In this document: in pieces, positions 55,015-64,000 of the stretch
Layout of the letters: every line of letters begins with the position of its first letter
Position numbering within the stretch: the stretch's first letter is position 1
Assembly (NCBI RefSeq): GCF_000482725.1
Contig: NZ_AXWP01000001.1
Location: 318,173-382,172 of the forward strand
Length of the DNA: 64,000 bases
DNA from: Psychromonas arctica DSM 14288
Lineage (GTDB): Bacteria; Pseudomonadota; Gammaproteobacteria; Enterobacterales; Psychromonadaceae
Direction of reading: 5' to 3'
Notes under the pieces: model-generated
Told to the model about the DNA's origin: nothing
The model's database searches: none
The model's input: the letters and a program-made list of their open reading frames with translations, nothing else
Made by a program: the position numbers and the translations under genes

Positions 55015-58000
55015 ATGGAAAACATCGCCATTGTGGGTATTGCTAATTTATTTCCAGGATCAAGTGCGCCTGAGGAATTTTGGCAACAGTTGCTTAAGCA
55101 GCAAGATAATAGAACCTCCATTACTGAAAATGAACTAGGGGTTAACCCACATGAATACCTAGGTAAAAAGGGTGAAAATGATAAATATTATTGCCTATAT
55201 GGTGGTTATATTCGTGACTTTGAATTTGATGCTACTGAATATTTACCGGCTATGCCATCTACAGATTCATCATTTAATGGTCATCGATTAACAACAAATG
55301 ATTTAAACCAACTTGATGATTTGCATCGATGGTCTCTGTACGTCACTAAACGTGCGTTACAAGATGCTGGGTACTGGCAAAGTGACAAGTTAAGTGATTG
55401 TGGTTTGATCTTAGGTAATTTGTCTTTCCCTACAAAACAATCAAATCATTTGTTTTTAGATTTATACCGTGATGTGGTCGCACTCGCATTACAACAAACA
55501 ATTGATTCAAGATTTAACCTGCTTCCTTTTGCTAAGCCCAAAAATGTATCTCCTTATAATGCACTTGTTGCTGGTTATCCTGCTGCGTTATTAGCTGAAG
55601 TTAATGGCTTAGGTGGCAACTATTTTGCGTTGGATGCTGCTTGTGCCTCTTCATGCTATAGCGTTAAATTAGCCTGTGATTATTTACAAACGGGCAAAGC
55701 AAATATGATGTTAGCAGGGGCTGTCTCGGCTGCGGATTCTTTGTTTGTTAATATGGGTTTTTCAATTTTCCAAGCTTTCCCTGAAAATAATCGACATGCA
55801 CCTTTTGACCAAGACTCTCAAGGCCTGTTTGCCGCTCAGGGGGCTGGCATGATGGTGCTTAAGCGACATAGTGATGCCATAAGTGATGGTGACCATGTTT
55901 ATGCAGTGATCAAAGGTGGTGCTTTAACCAATGATGGCAAAGGAGAATTTGTACTAAGCCCGAACAGTAAAGGGCAAATACTCGCTTATCAAGAAGCCTA
56001 TAAAGATGCGCAAATTGATCCACGTGAAATTGATTATATTGAATGTCATGCCACGGGAACGCCCAAAGGTGATAAAGTCGAATTAAGTTCAATGGAACAA
56101 TTCTTTAGTCAATACGACCATAAACCGCTATTAGGCTCTGCAAAATCTAATCTAGGGCATTTGTTAACAGCTGCCGGTATGCCTGCAATGACTAAAGCTA
56201 TTTATGCCCTCAATGAAAAAATGATCCCTGCAACCATTAATGTTGATAATGCTATTAATACTAAACAAGGTTATTTTTCAGCACAACAAATACCAACTCA
56301 GAATGTTGCGTGGCCGAAAAAGTCAGATTTCTTTGACGCTGAACATCAAAATACTGCAGGCGTGAGTGTATTTGGTTTTGGGGGCAGTAATGCGCATCTA
56401 GTTTTACAAGCAGGAGATACTCCCAAAGCAGAAAATACTAATCGACTTAATGATGTTCAAAGTCTTGCGATTGTTGGGTTAGATTGTCATTTTGGTTCGA
56501 TTGATAGTGTTTTGAGTTATCAACAGCTTTTGAATAGTGAAAAAGATTGTTTTGTCGATTTACCAACGCAACGTTGGCAAGGTATTGAGAAGCAGTTACC
56601 GGTGTTAAACAAACTAGGGCTAACAAAAGCGCCGAAAGGTAATTATGTTAGTGAGTTTGAAATTGACTTCTTACGTTTTAAAATTCCTCCTAATGAACAA
56701 GACAGCTTAATTCCGCAGCAATTATTAATGATGAAAGTAGCCGATAATGCCGCAAAAGATGCGAATTTAACGCCAGGTAGTAATGTGGCCGTATTAGTTG
56801 CTATGGGATTAGAGCTTGACCTTCACCAATACCGCGGACGAGTTAATTTGCATAGCCAAATTCAGCAAAGCTTATTACAACAGGGTATCGAACTAACTGC
56901 ACCGCAACTCGCAGAACTGACGGCAATCAGTAAACAGAGTATTAATGACCCCGCGCAACTTAATCAATACACCAGCTTTATTGGCAATATTATGGCATCA
57001 AGGATTTCTGCATTATGGGATTTCAGTGGTCCAGCCTTTACGGTCTCGAGTGAAGAAAATTCAGTCTATAAATGTGTAGATATTGCTGATAATTTATTAA
57101 AAACAACAGCAGTCGAAGCGGTTATTATAGCAAGCGTTGATTTAGCGGGCAGCGTCGAAAATATCTCTTTAAGACAGCGCTTTAGCAATCGTGGCTATCA
57201 CTCGAACGCTAATTATGTTGCTAATGGTGTCGCAGAAAATGGGCAAGTACAATCTAGTCCAGAAAAACAGTTGCAATGGTTAGTGGGTGAAGGTGCCGGT
57301 GCGATTGTTGTTAAAGCCTCGGAGAAAAAATCAGCTGAGCTGAGTCATCAGAATGACTCAAAGACTGGTGCGGAAAGTGCTGAACAAAGCAGTGTAAAAA
57401 GTAACTCGAAAAACGTGTATGCAAATATTGAGGCTTGTTTATTTACACCTAATAATAATCAACAAAATAATCAGAATATTGTTGCTCGAGCTTTAGTAAA
57501 AGCGGGTATCAGCGCAGAGAGAATTAGCCAAGTGGAAGCTTTTGCTGCGGGCACTGAGCAGCAATTAAGCAATGAGCATAATACCCTAACTAACATATAT
57601 CAGCAGGCAAGGGTTGTTTCTTCTAAGCAAAAAGTCGGGCATTGTTACAATGCATCAGGTATGGCGAGCCTAATTGCCAGTGTTTTAGCACTTAAAGAAA
57701 GCGAGCACAGTGAAACACCCCGCTATGTTGCTATTAATGGTTTAGGGCTAGACAACAGCATTGCACATCTTATTCTTTCAAACAATTATGCGACAAAACC
57801 GATCACTGCATCTGCTGTAGCATCAACCAAACCTGGTTTAATTAAAACGGTAACCTTAGGAGGCAAATCAATCTTTGATGCGATTTGCCAACAAAAAACT
57901 AATCCTCTGATAAAACAAGTACAACGATCTTTTAATGAGCAGCTGAAAGTGCCTGAGCAGGCTTATTTAAACACGTCCATCAAGATAGCTGATAGCAGCA

Positions 58001-61000
58001 AGCACGTTGAAATGATGACTGAAAATAAACCAAAAATAACAATAAATGCTATTAATGCAGAAAATGCATTCAATAAAGAAAATGCAGGTAATGAAATGGA
58101 TAGAGAGCGTAAAAGCAACGTGTTGACTCAGGTGAGTAGTACGATAGAGCAACAAAATCAAACACATCATGCTTTTTTGCGTGCACGATTTATGGCTGAA
58201 AAGCAGATTTCATCGTTAATAAAGCTACAGGCACAAGTTTCAACTGCAAGCCCACTCTCTTCTTCAACGCAAGCTCAGAATGTTACGCAAGTGCAACATC
58301 AAATAGAACCTTTGAACGAAACTAATGTTTCGGCTACGGCTGCAACAAAAAGATTAGGTCTACTACCCATTCAAGGTCAGCATGGTTATCAATATCCAGA
58401 TCTGCAGCTTGTGGCGCAATATAATAAACCTTCAAACGTTGTTTTTGATAATGCACAATTAGTTGAGTTCGCTGAAGGTAAAATAGGTAATGTATTTGGT
58501 GAACAATATCGTGTGATTGATAACTATAAACGTCGTGTCCGTTTACCAACAACGGATTATTTATTAGTTAGCCGAGTCACTGAATTAGACGCAGAAATAC
58601 ATCAATACAAAAAATCATCCATGTTCACTGAATACGATATCCCATTAGATGCTCCTTTTTTAATTGATGGGCAAATACCTTGGTCGGTTTCAGTTGAATC
58701 AGGACAATGTGATTTAATGTTAATTTCTTATATCGGCATTGATTTCCAGAACAAAGGGGAACGTGTTTATCGGTTATTAGATTGCGAATTAACATTCTTA
58801 GAAGAGATGGCTTTTGGTGGCGAAACACTACGTTACGAAATTCATATCGATTCTTATGCTAAAAATGGAGAGCAATTACTGTTTTTCTTCCATTACGATT
58901 GTTTTGTCGGTGATAAAAAAGTATTAATCATGCGTAATGGTTGTGCAGGATTTTTCACTGATGAAGAATTGGCCGACGGCAAAGGGGTTATTGCGACTGC
59001 GAGTGATAAAGCGCAATGCGATAGTGCAGTCAAATCATCATTTAGTCCATTAATTGCTAATACTCAAACACAATACGATTATCAATCGATGTTAAAATTA
59101 GTGCATGGTGATATAAAAGGATGTTTTGGTGATGCTTATGATCAACAAGGTCGTAATCCTTCATTGAAATTTTCTTCTGAAAAATTCTTGATGATTGAAC
59201 GGATCACTCACATTGATAAAAATGGTGGGCATTGGGGATTAGGTTTATTAGAAGGGCAAAAACAATTAGATCCTGAACATTGGTATTTCCCTTGCCACTT
59301 TAAAGATGATCAAGTCATGGCTGGATCGTTAATGTCCGAAGGCTGTGGTCAAATGGCAATGTTCTTTATGCTGTGGCTAGGCATGAATAGTAACGTTAAT
59401 AATGCACGCTTCCAACCGATGGCGGGTGAAGCACAAACGGTTCGTTGCCGAGGGCAAGTAACGCCGCAAATAAATACCTTAACTTATCGAATGGAAGTGA
59501 CTGCGATTGGTATGTCACCGCGTCCATTTATTAAAGCAAATATTGATATTATCTTGGATCGAAAAGTGGTCGTTGATTTTAAAAATTTATGCATGGAAAT
59601 CAAAGAACAAGATGATACTAGTCCTTTTCCAGTGAGCTTACCTAACAATGTGACAAAGGTGACCGTCGCACAACAGGCTAATAAGTCCGCTACTATACCT
59701 ACGGCTAAATCGACTACTTTTGCTAAGAATAGCGCAGTCGAAGATTCAGTGATAAACCAAAGTACTAATTATCAGATTGTTGATGAGAGAGGAATTAAAC
59801 CATTTTCACATCCTAATCGTCCTCTAATGCGTGTTGAATCTGACTTTAATGCAGCCACTAATAAAGGGGTGGTACCCATTCAACATTTTGCAGCACCGTA
59901 TATTAGTGGTCAAAACAGACAACCCGATACCGTGCCATTTTCACCTTGGCACATGTTTGAGTTTGCAACGGGTAATATAAGCCAATGCTTCGGGCACGAT
60001 TTTGATGTTTACCAAGGTAGAACGCCTCCACGAACACCCTGCGGGGATTTACAGGTTGTTACTCAGGTCATTGACGTGCAGGGCAAGCGTATGGACTTTA
60101 AAACTCCAGCGAGCTGTACAGCGGAATATGTAGTACCTGACGATGCATGGTATTTTACTAAAAACAGCTGTAGCGATTGGATGCCTTATTCATTATTAAT
60201 GGAAATTGCACTACAACCTAATGGATTCATTTCAGCCTATATGGGGACAACCTTAAAGTACCCAGAAAAAGATCTCTACTTTCGTAATTTAGATGGTCAC
60301 GGAGAAATCCTTAAACAGCTCGATTTACGAGGTAAAACCATTGTCAATAAATCTGTTTTATTGTCGACGAGCATGGCTGGTGGCGCTATCATTCAAAGTT
60401 TTAGTTTTGATTTGAGTGTCGATGGTGACACAATTTACCGTGGTGGTGCTGTGTTTGGTTATTTTAGTGCCGAATCATTGACCAACCAACTAGGGATTGA
60501 TAACGGTCAAGTGACTAAACCGTGGTTTGTTGATCATAATATTGCTGCAACCGATATCAAGCAGATAGATCTCACCGATGATAAGCTTAATTTATTCACA
60601 GACACAGCACAGAAACCAAATTACCGTCTAGCAGGTGGACAATTAAATTTTGTTGATAGCGTTAGTATTGTAGAAGGTGGCGGTGAACACAAATTAGCTT
60701 ATATTTATGGAGAGCGTACTATCGATGCGAGCGATTGGTTCTTCCGTTATCATTTTCATCAAGATCCGGTGATGCCTGGCTCGTTAGGGGTTGAAGCCAT
60801 TATCGAGTTGCTACAATGTTATGCGTTAACAAATGATTTAGGTAAACAGTTCACTACCCCTCGCTTTATCGCCCCGACGACAAAAGTAGTGTGGAAATAT
60901 CGAGGACAAATTACACCACTTAATAAAAAAATGAACGTAGATGTTCACTTAAAAGAAATTATCACGACAACATCCGAAGTTCGCTTAATAGGGGATGCAA

Positions 61001-61068
61001 ATCTATCCAAAGATGGATTACGAATTTATCAAGTGAAAGACATTGTCCTAAGTATCGTTGAAGCTTAA
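55015..61068 (+). CDS. pfaC: PUFA synthase subunit PfaC (KS-CLF-DH-DH)
   Basis: The 2017-residue protein carries a ketosynthase (1-460, Cys210 in LDAACASSCYS, ECHATGT, KSNLGHLLTAAG), a chain-length-factor-like domain (480-930) in which the nucleophile region reads TVSSEENSVYK without Cys, a linker, and two FabA-like double-hotdog dehydratase regions (about 1130-1560 and 1640-2010). Active halves contain H1428 (CHFKDDQVMAGSL) and H1913 (YHFHQDPVMPGSLGVE). These dehydratase/isomerase units place the cis double bonds. GAGAG precedes the ATG, nine bases after pfaB. Confidence 0.97.
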   Translation: MENIAIVGIANLFPGSSAPEEFWQQLLKQQDNRTSITENELGVNPHEYLGKKGENDKYYCLYGGYIRDFEFDATEYLPAMPSTDSSFNGHRLTTNDLNQLDDLHRWSLYVTKRALQDAGYWQSDKLSDCGLILGNLSFPTKQSNHLFLDLYRDVVALALQQTIDSRFNLLPFAKPKNVSPYNALVAGYPAALLAEVNGLGGNYFALDAACASSCYSVKLACDYLQTGKANMMLAGAVSAADSLFVNMGFSIFQAFPENNRHAPFDQDSQGLFAAQGAGMMVLKRHSDAISDGDHVYAVIKGGALTNDGKGEFVLSPNSKGQILAYQEAYKDAQIDPREIDYIECHATGTPKGDKVELSSMEQFFSQYDHKPLLGSAKSNLGHLLTAAGMPAMTKAIYALNEKMIPATINVDNAINTKQGYFSAQQIPTQNVAWPKKSDFFDAEHQNTAGVSVFGFGGSNAHLVLQAGDTPKAENTNRLNDVQSLAIVGLDCHFGSIDSVLSYQQLLNSEKDCFVDLPTQRWQGIEKQLPVLNKLGLTKAPKGNYVSEFEIDFLRFKIPPNEQDSLIPQQLLMMKVADNAAKDANLTPGSNVAVLVAMGLELDLHQYRGRVNLHSQIQQSLLQQGIELTAPQLAELTAISKQSINDPAQLNQYTSFIGNIMASRISALWDFSGPAFTVSSEENSVYKCVDIADNLLKTTAVEAVIIASVDLAGSVENISLRQRFSNRGYHSNANYVANGVAENGQVQSSPEKQLQWLVGEGAGAIVVKASEKKSAELSHQNDSKTGAESAEQSSVKSNSKNVYANIEACLFTPNNNQQNNQNIVARALVKAGISAERISQVEAFAAGTEQQLSNEHNTLTNIYQQARVVSSKQKVGHCYNASGMASLIASVLALKESEHSETPRYVAINGLGLDNSIAHLILSNNYATKPITASAVASTKPGLIKTVTLGGKSIFDAICQQKTNPLIKQVQRSFNEQLKVPEQAYLNTSIKIADSSKHVEMMTENKPKITINAINAENAFNKENAGNEMDRERKSNVLTQVSSTIEQQNQTHHAFLRARFMAEKQISSLIKLQAQVSTASPLSSSTQAQNVTQVQHQIEPLNETNVSATAATKRLGLLPIQGQHGYQYPDLQLVAQYNKPSNVVFDNAQLVEFAEGKIGNVFGEQYRVIDNYKRRVRLPTTDYLLVSRVTELDAEIHQYKKSSMFTEYDIPLDAPFLIDGQIPWSVSVESGQCDLMLISYIGIDFQNKGERVYRLLDCELTFLEEMAFGGETLRYEIHIDSYAKNGEQLLFFFHYDCFVGDKKVLIMRNGCAGFFTDEELADGKGVIATASDKAQCDSAVKSSFSPLIANTQTQYDYQSMLKLVHGDIKGCFGDAYDQQGRNPSLKFSSEKFLMIERITHIDKNGGHWGLGLLEGQKQLDPEHWYFPCHFKDDQVMAGSLMSEGCGQMAMFFMLWLGMNSNVNNARFQPMAGEAQTVRCRGQVTPQINTLTYRMEVTAIGMSPRPFIKANIDIILDRKVVVDFKNLCMEIKEQDDTSPFPVSLPNNVTKVTVAQQANKSATIPTAKSTTFAKNSAVEDSVINQSTNYQIVDERGIKPFSHPNRPLMRVESDFNAATNKGVVPIQHFAAPYISGQNRQPDTVPFSPWHMFEFATGNISQCFGHDFDVYQGRTPPRTPCGDLQVVTQVIDVQGKRMDFKTPASCTAEYVVPDDAWYFTKNSCSDWMPYSLLMEIALQPNGFISAYMGTTLKYPEKDLYFRNLDGHGEILKQLDLRGKTIVNKSVLLSTSMAGGAIIQSFSFDLSVDGDTIYRGGAVFGYFSAESLTNQLGIDNGQVTKPWFVDHNIAATDIKQIDLTDDKLNLFTDTAQKPNYRLAGGQLNFVDSVSIVEGGGEHKLAYIYGERTIDASDWFFRYHFHQDPVMPGSLGVEAIIELLQCYALTNDLGKQFTTPRFIAPTTKVVWKYRGQITPLNKKMNVDVHLKEIITTTSEVRLIGDANLSKDGLRIYQVKDIVLSIVEA

Positions 61069-61079
61069 AGAGAAAAATA

Positions 61080-62735
61080 ATGACACAATCAACTAATAAA
61101 GCAGCACTTATCGAGATCAATAAACAGCAAATTGATTGGAATTGGCAAGTCGCAGCCTCAACATTAAGCGATGACCCTGTTAGCCTAAAAAAAGCATTAT
61201 TAGCCACTGATAAGCCGTTATATTTAGCTAAACTGAATAATGAGATTGCAGTAACTCATCAACTTATGAGCCATCAAGAGGATGTACAACCTGAGTCAGC
61301 TTCTGTTTTACCAGTACTGGCTTTTGCTCAATCGATTAAAGCAGAGGAACTTGGTTCTGCAGAGTTTAAAAAAGCACATGGCGTTAAATATGCCTATCAC
61401 GGTGGGGCGATGGCGAATGGTATTGCCTCTGTGGAATTGGTAATTGCGCTAGGTAAAGCTGGCTTGCTATGTTCATTTGGCGCTGCTGGCCTTATTCCAG
61501 ACGTCATTGAAGAGTCAATTAAACGCATTCAAGTCGCTTTACCTAACGGACCTTTTGCGGTTAATTTAATTCATTCCCCTAGCGAACCGGCATTAGAGTC
61601 TGGTGCTGTAGAGCGATTTTTGAAACTAGGTGTTAACACCGTTGAAGCTTCCGCATTTTTAGCTTTAACAGAACACATTGTACATTATAGAGTCGCAGGT
61701 CTTTCACAAAATCCAGATGGCAGTATTGCGATTAAAAATAAAGTCATTGCAAAAGTATCTCGTACTGAAGTTGCTGAACGTTTTATGTCACCTGCACCGC
61801 AAAAGTTTTTAACAAAACTACTTACTGCGGGGAAAATTACTGCATTACAAGCAGAGCTCGCACTGCAGGTACCAATGGCTGACGATATAACAGCTGAAGC
61901 TGATTCTGGTGGGCACACGGATAATCGCCCCTTTTTAACTTTGTTACCGACAATTCTAAAACAGCGAGATCAACTTCAAGCCAAGTATAACTATGTGACG
62001 CCACTGCGTGTTGGTGCGGGTGGAGGGATAGGAACCCCCGAGTCTGCGCTTGCTGCATTCAATATGGGCGCAGCTTATATTGTGTTAGGCTCTGTCAATC
62101 AAGCCTGTGTAGAAGCAGGGGCGTCAGAACATACCAGAAAGTTATTGGCGAATATAGAGATGGCCGATGTCACCATGGCACCCGCTGCAGATATGTTTGA
62201 AATGGGGGTTAAGCTTCAAGTTGTAAAACGTGGCTCAATGTTTGCCATGCGTGCGAATAAACTTTATGAGTTATACAGTAACTACCCTAGTATCGAAGCA
62301 ATACCGGCACTTGAGCGAGAGAAAGTAGAGAAACAAATCTTCCGTCAAAACCTCGACCAAGTTTGGGATATTACCAAAGCCTTTTTCCATGAGCGTGACC
62401 CTGACATGTTAGCAAGAGCATTGAATGACCCAAAACGTAAAATGGCACTTATTTTTCGTTGGTATTTAGGATTGTCATCTCGTTGGTCTAATATTGGTGA
62501 AAAGGGGCGTGAAATGGACTATCAAATATGGGCTGGACCGAGTTTGGGCGCCTTTAACAGTTGGGTAAAAGACAGTTATTTAGTCGATTACCAACAACGT
62601 AATGCAGTCGATGTAGCACTACATTTATTAACTGGTGCGGCATATTTAGAACGTATCAATCAACTCAAATACCAAGGTGTGACAGTACACAACAGTTTAT
62701 TAAATTATCATCCGGCACATTCTTTTTTATCTTAA
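61080..62735 (+). CDS. pfaD: PUFA synthase subunit PfaD (FMN enoyl reductase)
   Basis: The 551-residue protein is the trans-acting enoyl-ACP reductase of PUFA synthases, a TIM-barrel of the 2-nitropropane dioxygenase superfamily. Landmarks are YHGGAMANGIASVELVIALG, LCSFGAAGLIPD, DSGGHTDNRPFLTLLP, VGAGGGIGTPESALAAFNMG and GAAYIVLGSVNQACVEAG (the last holding the FMN phosphate). GAGAAAAATA precedes the ATG, 11 bases after pfaC. It closes the locus; 68 bases later a VF530 gene begins. Confidence 0.97.
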   Translation: MTQSTNKAALIEINKQQIDWNWQVAASTLSDDPVSLKKALLATDKPLYLAKLNNEIAVTHQLMSHQEDVQPESASVLPVLAFAQSIKAEELGSAEFKKAHGVKYAYHGGAMANGIASVELVIALGKAGLLCSFGAAGLIPDVIEESIKRIQVALPNGPFAVNLIHSPSEPALESGAVERFLKLGVNTVEASAFLALTEHIVHYRVAGLSQNPDGSIAIKNKVIAKVSRTEVAERFMSPAPQKFLTKLLTAGKITALQAELALQVPMADDITAEADSGGHTDNRPFLTLLPTILKQRDQLQAKYNYVTPLRVGAGGGIGTPESALAAFNMGAAYIVLGSVNQACVEAGASEHTRKLLANIEMADVTMAPAADMFEMGVKLQVVKRGSMFAMRANKLYELYSNYPSIEAIPALEREKVEKQIFRQNLDQVWDITKAFFHERDPDMLARALNDPKRKMALIFRWYLGLSSRWSNIGEKGREMDYQIWAGPSLGAFNSWVKDSYLVDYQQRNAVDVALHLLTGAAYLERINQLKYQGVTVHNSLLNYHPAHSFLS

Positions 62736-62803
62736 TAAAATAAACTATTAGCAATACCAAGTTATGCTGAAAGTATCAGACAAATATAAAAGTAGAGTAA
62801 TAC

Positions 62804-63232
62804 ATGACCGTAAAAAAACAAAACAATCCATTATATGGATTAAAATTAGAAGTGTTATTAACTGAAATATCAGAACATTACACGTGGCCTGGTTTGAGTG
62901 ATGCATTATTGATTGATCGCTTTAATTTTCACACTGGAATGAAATCAACCAGTAAGTTTTTACGTAACAATCAATGGGCTCGTGAAAAAGTCGAGACTTT
63001 TTATTTGTATGAATTTAAGGCTTATCCATATCCTGAACCAAAGTTATTAGCTAAACCACCTAGAGACCGAAATATTCCAGAAGATCAAATGCCAGGTGAA
63101 CCTAAACCGATCACCGATGCAATGATTGACCGTGTTGATATTGCCTGTAAATATCGTATTTATGAAAAATCAGCAGATATCATTAAAAAGGAACCAGTTT
63201 ATGACCCAAGTAATCCTTGGGGTGTTAAATAG
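62804..63232 (+). CDS. VF530 family DNA-binding protein
   Basis: The first 70 residues (NNPLYGLKLEVLLTEISEHY, FNFHTGMKSTSKFLRNNQWA, REKVETFYLY) match the VF530 (DUF2132) domain, a small helical fold predicted to bind DNA. The next 70 residues form a polar, Pro-rich extension (PRDRNIPEDQMPGEPKPIT) not seen in the minimal domain. AGTAGAG precedes the ATG. It lies 68 bases after pfaD; whether it is read from the pfa transcript or its own promoter is unclear. Confidence 0.85.
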   Translation: MTVKKQNNPLYGLKLEVLLTEISEHYTWPGLSDALLIDRFNFHTGMKSTSKFLRNNQWAREKVETFYLYEFKAYPYPEPKLLAKPPRDRNIPEDQMPGEPKPITDAMIDRVDIACKYRIYEKSADIIKKEPVYDPSNPWGVK

Positions 63233-63255
63233 TGCAGATAGTGAAGGAATAGCGC

Positions 63256-63720
63256 ATGTTAAGTTGGGAAATTAAATTCTTTTCAGAATTATCTGCGTTA
63301 CGTTTATATCAAGTGTTAAAACTGCGACAAGACGTTTTTGTACTTGAACAGCAATGTTTGTATGCAGACACCGATAATTTAGACCAACAGGCATTACATT
63401 TCTTATTAATGTCTGAAGAAGATGATGATTTAGTAGCGTATTGCCGCGTACTGCCTGCAGGTACAAGTTACCCAGAAGTTGCCATAGGGAGAGTAGTCGT
63501 TGCCCCTAATGCACGTAACAAAGGATTTGCTAAGCAACTAATGCAAAAGGCGATTCATTTCATAGAAGATGAAATGCAAGCACCTGCTATTAAAATATCA
63601 GCTCAATCTCATCTGCAACATTTTTATCAGTCATTGGGTTTTATTATTTGCTCATCACCCTATGATGAAGATGGAATTGAACATGTAGAAATGACGCTAA
63701 TCAACACGCAGTTGTCATAA
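63256..63720 (+). CDS. elaA: GNAT-family N-acetyltransferase ElaA
   Basis: The 154-residue protein matches ElaA: LYQVLKLRQDVFVLEQQCLY, then DNLDQQALHF and the acetyl-CoA site VAIGRVVVAPNARNKGFAKQLMQ (loop RNKGFAK in the RxxGxG/A position). Its substrate is not firmly known. GAAGGAATAGC supplies the ribosome site. It follows the VF530 gene by 23 bases on the same strand. Confidence 0.92.
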   Translation: MLSWEIKFFSELSALRLYQVLKLRQDVFVLEQQCLYADTDNLDQQALHFLLMSEEDDDLVAYCRVLPAGTSYPEVAIGRVVVAPNARNKGFAKQLMQKAIHFIEDEMQAPAIKISAQSHLQHFYQSLGFIICSSPYDEDGIEHVEMTLINTQLS

Positions 63721-63726
63721 AGCCAA

Positions 63727-63755
63727 TGACGGTTACTTGAAATCACTGCTATAAT
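63727..63755 (+). promoter_or_regulatory. Extended -10 promoter before the second VF530 gene
   Basis: TGCTATAAT (63747-63755) is an extended -10 element with a perfect TATAAT. The region 17 bases upstream, TGACGG (63727-63732), is a weak -35. Confidence 0.5.
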
Positions 63756-63882
63756 GCGGTTGAAAAATAATAGTAGATGCTGTCATCGTTTAGCTTATTT
63801 AAAACCTGAACTAATCTAATACTTTGATTCATTAACTATTAATCTGTTTATTGAAATACCTTTAATACCCTTAGGAAAGAAC

Positions 63883-64000
63883 ATGTCTGCCGAATTACAA
63901 CAAAACAACCCACTTCATGGTTTGAAAACAGAAACATTATTAACAGAACTAGTAGAGTTTTATGGTTGGAAAATTTTATTTGCAGCAACACGTTTCAAAT
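63883..64000 (+). CDS. Second VF530-family protein, N-terminal part
   Basis: The gene runs off the window after 39 codons. The visible part, [20 protein letters not shown] then [18 protein letters not shown], is the start of a VF530 (DUF2132) domain, closely similar to the protein encoded at 62804 (NNPLxGLKxExLLTEL). TTAGGAAAG precedes the ATG by 3 bases. The two copies flank elaA and probably arose by duplication. Confidence 0.85.
   Translation, partial: MSAELQQNNPLHGLKTETLLTELVEFYGWKILFAATRFK

Overview
The window looks like chromosome of a cold-adapted marine gammaproteobacterium. It is AT-rich, and two things point to the Psychromonas / Moritella / Colwellia / Shewanella group: a complete pfaA-B-C-D long-chain polyunsaturated fatty acid (PUFA) synthase locus preceded by a pfaR-type gene, and a gamma-type housekeeping set (cysDNC, radA, recX, yhhQ, cydDC, yceH, acnA, trxC, elaA). 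Psychromonas-like is my best guess. It rests on gene content, not on any database search.

Layout. 1-344 is the 3' end of an ISAs1-type insertion sequence. 855-6711 is a sulfate-activation block: cysD, cysN, an SLC13/TrkA-C permease, cysC, and a DHH phosphoesterase whose start overlaps the cysC stop. 6819-9605 (minus) holds a methyltransferase, radA and recX. 9706-10464 holds a promoter, a preQ1-I riboswitch and the queuosine-precursor transporter yhhQ. 10554-16912 is a mixed run: small and membrane proteins, an acyl-CoA ligase, ppiC, a membrane J-protein and an ICMT-type methyltransferase. 17031-20707 (minus) is cydDC. 20797-23702 is a peroxide-defence block: a MarR regulator, twin palindromic operators, a catalase and an ankyrin protein. 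24130-25479 is a convergent cytochrome b561 / cytochrome c' pair. 27071-30651 holds a MarR regulator divergent from an EamA permease, an FMN reductase and yceH. 30925-31438 carries decayed remnants of a divergent LysR/MFS pair. 31567-39471 holds a Kef-type antiporter, a diguanylate cyclase, aconitase A and thioredoxin 2. 39935-42761 is a tight group of an FG-GAP/UnbV protein and two polytopic membrane proteins.

42969-62735 is the main attraction: pfaR then pfaA, pfaB, pfaC and pfaD, with gaps of 39, 2, 9 and 11 bases, so very probably one transcription unit. PfaA carries KS, AT, six tandem ACPs, KR and a C-terminal DH-like region. PfaB carries an AT behind a degenerate N-terminus. PfaC carries KS, CLF and two FabA-like DH regions. 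PfaD is the FMN enoyl reductase. Together they would build EPA or DHA de novo from malonyl units. The phosphopantetheinyl transferase PfaE, needed to activate the ACPs, is not in the window. The window ends with two VF530-family genes flanking elaA.

Most interesting points: the pfaR product reads as a domesticated, catalytically dead IS481-type transposase with a promoter lying inside a dyad; the DHH protein fused to the cysC transcript is a candidate pAp phosphatase; the preQ1 riboswitch uses the yhhQ Shine-Dalgarno; twin MarR operators sit in the catalase intergenic region; there is a 51-base near-perfect palindrome at 26825; and a small membrane protein at 42372 has a duplicated CP-x7-CY motif.
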